From contig JAGFIV010000026.1 of the NCBI GenBank assembly GCA_024103275.1, positions 23,467 through 87,466 of the forward strand: a stretch of 64,000 bases of DNA. The letters run 5' to 3'. The notes below the pieces were generated by a model. It did no database searches. It worked only from the letters and a program-made list of their open reading frames with translations, and was not told the DNA's origin. This document shows positions 62,606-64,000 of the stretch, in pieces. Numbering within the stretch: position 1 is the first letter of the stretch; every line of letters starts with the position of its first letter. Both the position numbers and the translations under genes were made by a program. This DNA comes from Flavobacteriales bacterium. GTDB lineage: Bacteria > Bacteroidota > Bacteroidia > Flavobacteriales_F > PHOS-HE28.

Positions 62606-63592
62606 TTACCAGTAGCAACCGTCCTCCACGATGTTCGCCTTGGGCGGGGTCTCATTCTCCGAAGGGCGCACCCAGTGCTCGTTGATCATGGGGTGTCCCT
62701 CCCAGCGCTTCCCGATGATGCCGAACCAAAACTGGGTGGCCCCGCCCAAGTGAACGGCTTTCTTGCCCTGCCGTTTCACGTGTGCCGCCAATGGGAAACC
62801 GTACGCACCACAGCCGATGACCGCCACATCATAATCCGTGCTGTCGATCTGCCCTTTCATGTGCTCCAACGCTTCAAACCAGTCCCGGAATTCCGACTTG
62901 TTGTTGGCGATGGTCTGCACCGCCCGCACCGTCTTCAGATCAAAGTCCGGCAACACGCGCCGATCCTTGAACAGCAAGGCACGCCGCTCATACTGCCGAC
63001 GGATCGTGTCCACGAAAGGATGGACCACCAGGACCTTCTTGCCCTCCAGCACCGTGGTCCACGGATCGGCGTGCACATGGGCCTCCAGGTCGGTGAGCGG
63101 GACCTTGACGGCGTTCTTCAGATAATCCTTGATGAAATATTCCTGCCTGAGCCAAGTGCCCAGGATATCGACCAGGGGCATGTCGGCAAGCATGAGCTCG
63201 CCAAATCGCGAGAGGTTCTCCACGGTGGCGGGAAAGAAGCCCGACGCGATGGGCATGTCATCGAACGTGATCTGCTCCCAACCATACGAATGGAAACGGC
63301 CGGTGATGAAGCCGACGTGGTTCCGCAGTGAGGGTTTGCGGCCCACCTTGTAGTTCATGTAGTTGAGCAGGGCCCGTAATTCCGTGTAGCCCAGCCGTGC
63401 GATCATCACCGGCCGCGGGGATCCCAGGGCATCGCGGATCAAATCCGAGGCCTCTTGGCCCACTACTGTGGCCTGGTCGTAGTAATTCCCGAAGCGGGAA
63501 CTTCCGGGCAACAGGTTGGACCAGACCTTTCTCGCAAAGTGAAGGGTTTGCAACGTCTTGGGGCCTGGCACTATCCGCCGTGTTTCATCCAT
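62606..63592 (-). CDS. Unknown polysaccharide-locus protein with a possible GT-D-like motif
   Basis: 328 residues. No confident family. The stretch PVMIARLGYTELRALLNYMN recalls the start of the GT-D glycosyltransferase fold (an Arg-Leu-Gly then Glu), and later LEGKKVLVVHPFVDTIRRQY, FDLKTVRAVQTIANNKSEFR, YDVAVIGCGAYGFPLAAHVK and HLGGATQFWFGIIGKRW resemble alternating strands and helices with a nucleotide-type loop. Such proteins occur in capsule and EPS clusters. A -7 box (TACCTTTG on minus, 63612-63619) lies 20 bp before ATG 63592, so it opens the set of five genes. The GT-D guess is weak. Confidence 0.5.
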   Translation of the reverse strand: MDETRRIVPGPKTLQTLHFARKVWSNLLPGSSRFGNYYDQATVVGQEASDLIRDALGSPRPVMIARLGYTELRALLNYMNYKVGRKPSLRNHVGFITGRFHSYGWEQITFDDMPIASGFFPATVENLSRFGELMLADMPLVDILGTWLRQEYFIKDYLKNAVKVPLTDLEAHVHADPWTTVLEGKKVLVVHPFVDTIRRQYERRALLFKDRRVLPDFDLKTVRAVQTIANNKSEFRDWFEALEHMKGQIDSTDYDVAVIGCGAYGFPLAAHVKRQGKKAVHLGGATQFWFGIIGKRWEGHPMINEHWVRPSENETPPKANIVEDGCYW

Positions 63593-63611
63593 GTCCGTGG
63601 AACTTCATCGG

Positions 63612-63619
63612 CAAAGGTA
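63612..63619 (-). promoter_or_regulatory. -7 promoter box for the polysaccharide gene set
   Basis: A perfect TACCTTTG on the minus strand, about 20 bp before ATG 63592. I see no TTG at 19-21 bp. It would drive the genes from 63592 down to the WecG-type gene. Confidence 0.5.
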
Positions 63620-63780
63620 GGCCCGTCGGGACGGCCCGGCCGACACTTCCCCTGCTTTACGCGGTTCAACGGGAAGTCGGTCAAAAAGATCGCTCATCGG
63701 GCAGGATCGGACTTCCGTCGAATAACTGCAACAAAAAGCCGACCCCCCTGGTTTACAGGCCCGAACCAGCAACAACGACC

Positions 63781-64000
63781 ATGAGACTTTTCGCTCCCCT
63801 GCGCCAGCTTACCCTTCTTGCCGCCCTGCTTGGGGGGGCCGGCGTTTCCCATGCGACGGATTACTACGTGTCACCCAACGGGAATGACTCGGACAACGGG
63901 ACCTCGCCGGCCACGGCCTGGAAGACCATCTGGCGGGTGAACCAGAGCACGTACAGCTACCAGCCTGGCGACCGGATCCTGTTTGAGCGCGGGGGGACCT
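63781..64000 (+). CDS. Secreted right-handed beta-helix protein, N-terminal part (runs off the right end)
   Basis: 73 codons to the window edge, no stop. A signal peptide (MRLFAPLRQLTLLAALLGGA, ending near SHA) precedes DYYVSPNGNDSDNGTSPATA and WKTIWRVNQSTYSYQPGDRI, then LFERGG. The D/NGTSPxxAW and GDxILFxRG pattern is typical of the first turns of parallel beta-helix proteins (pectate lyase and DUF1565-like families), many of which are T9SS cargo in Bacteroidota. Its activity cannot be told from this part. It is divergent from the unknown polysaccharide gene. Confidence 0.75.
   Translation, partial: MRLFAPLRQLTLLAALLGGAGVSHATDYYVSPNGNDSDNGTSPATAWKTIWRVNQSTYSYQPGDRILFERGGT

Overview
The window is a GC-rich chromosomal segment of a member of the Bacteroidota, probably a Flavobacteriales-like lineage. 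The signs are four secreted proteins with type IX secretion (T9SS) sorting domains of types A and B, a CarB without the allosteric C-terminal domain, families largely confined to the phylum (YfhO, DUF4783 and DUF4834-like proteins), an almost complete absence of Shine-Dalgarno sequences, and many promoters of the Bacteroidota form TTG-N19-21-TAnnTTTG (best at rpmH, rpsT, msrA and the phosphoglycosyltransferase gene). No rRNA, tRNA, CRISPR array or prophage was seen.

Layout. (1) 1-6502: an exopolysaccharide or O-antigen locus holding a partial glycosyltransferase, a Wzy-like membrane protein, a short SDR, a methyltransferase, a NodB-type deacetylase overlapping a formyltransferase, and a second methyltransferase-like protein. 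(2) 6768-13296: core genes rlmH, a DUF4783 protein, nadC and a YihY protein, then an M1 metallopeptidase fused to a likely outer-membrane barrel and a DUF2147 protein. (3) 13591-20854: a second glycan and membrane block (two GT4 enzymes, a flippase, YfhO, a DUF4834-like protein). (4) 20855-21600: a long non-coding stretch with two palindromes and a 229-bp MITE-like element carrying 15-bp terminal inverted repeats and a 10-bp target duplication. (5) 21601-28523: a DbpA-type DEAD-box helicase, lipoprotein MsrA, two T9SS cargo proteins, a RelE/ParE-type toxin-antitoxin pair and a four-helix-bundle protein behind hairpin repeats. (6) 28597-36716: carB, an aminotransferase, a CUB-domain T9SS protein, rpmH and an alpha/beta hydrolase. 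(7) 37047-45881: an operon of three tandem tail-fibre-like secreted paralogues and another T9SS protein. (8) 46268-53787: a 9-bp minisatellite, birA, rsfS, ftsH, cdsA, psd, a lipoprotein, yjjG and upp. (9) 53793-64000: a third polysaccharide locus (acyltransferase-like protein, deacetylase, wecB, WcaJ-like phosphoglycosyltransferase, WecG-type enzyme, SDR, GT4, unknown protein, start of a beta-helix protein) interleaved with radC and rpsT.

How it fits together. Much of the window serves the cell surface: three blocks make, flip and decorate polysaccharide, and T9SS cargo plus fibre-like proteins supply surface proteins. The least explained parts are the three-gene fibre operon, the MITE with its neighbouring palindromes, and the overlapping deacetylase-formyltransferase pair. 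Starts were placed using stop/start overlaps, signal peptides and promoter positions, and several differ from the longest open frame.
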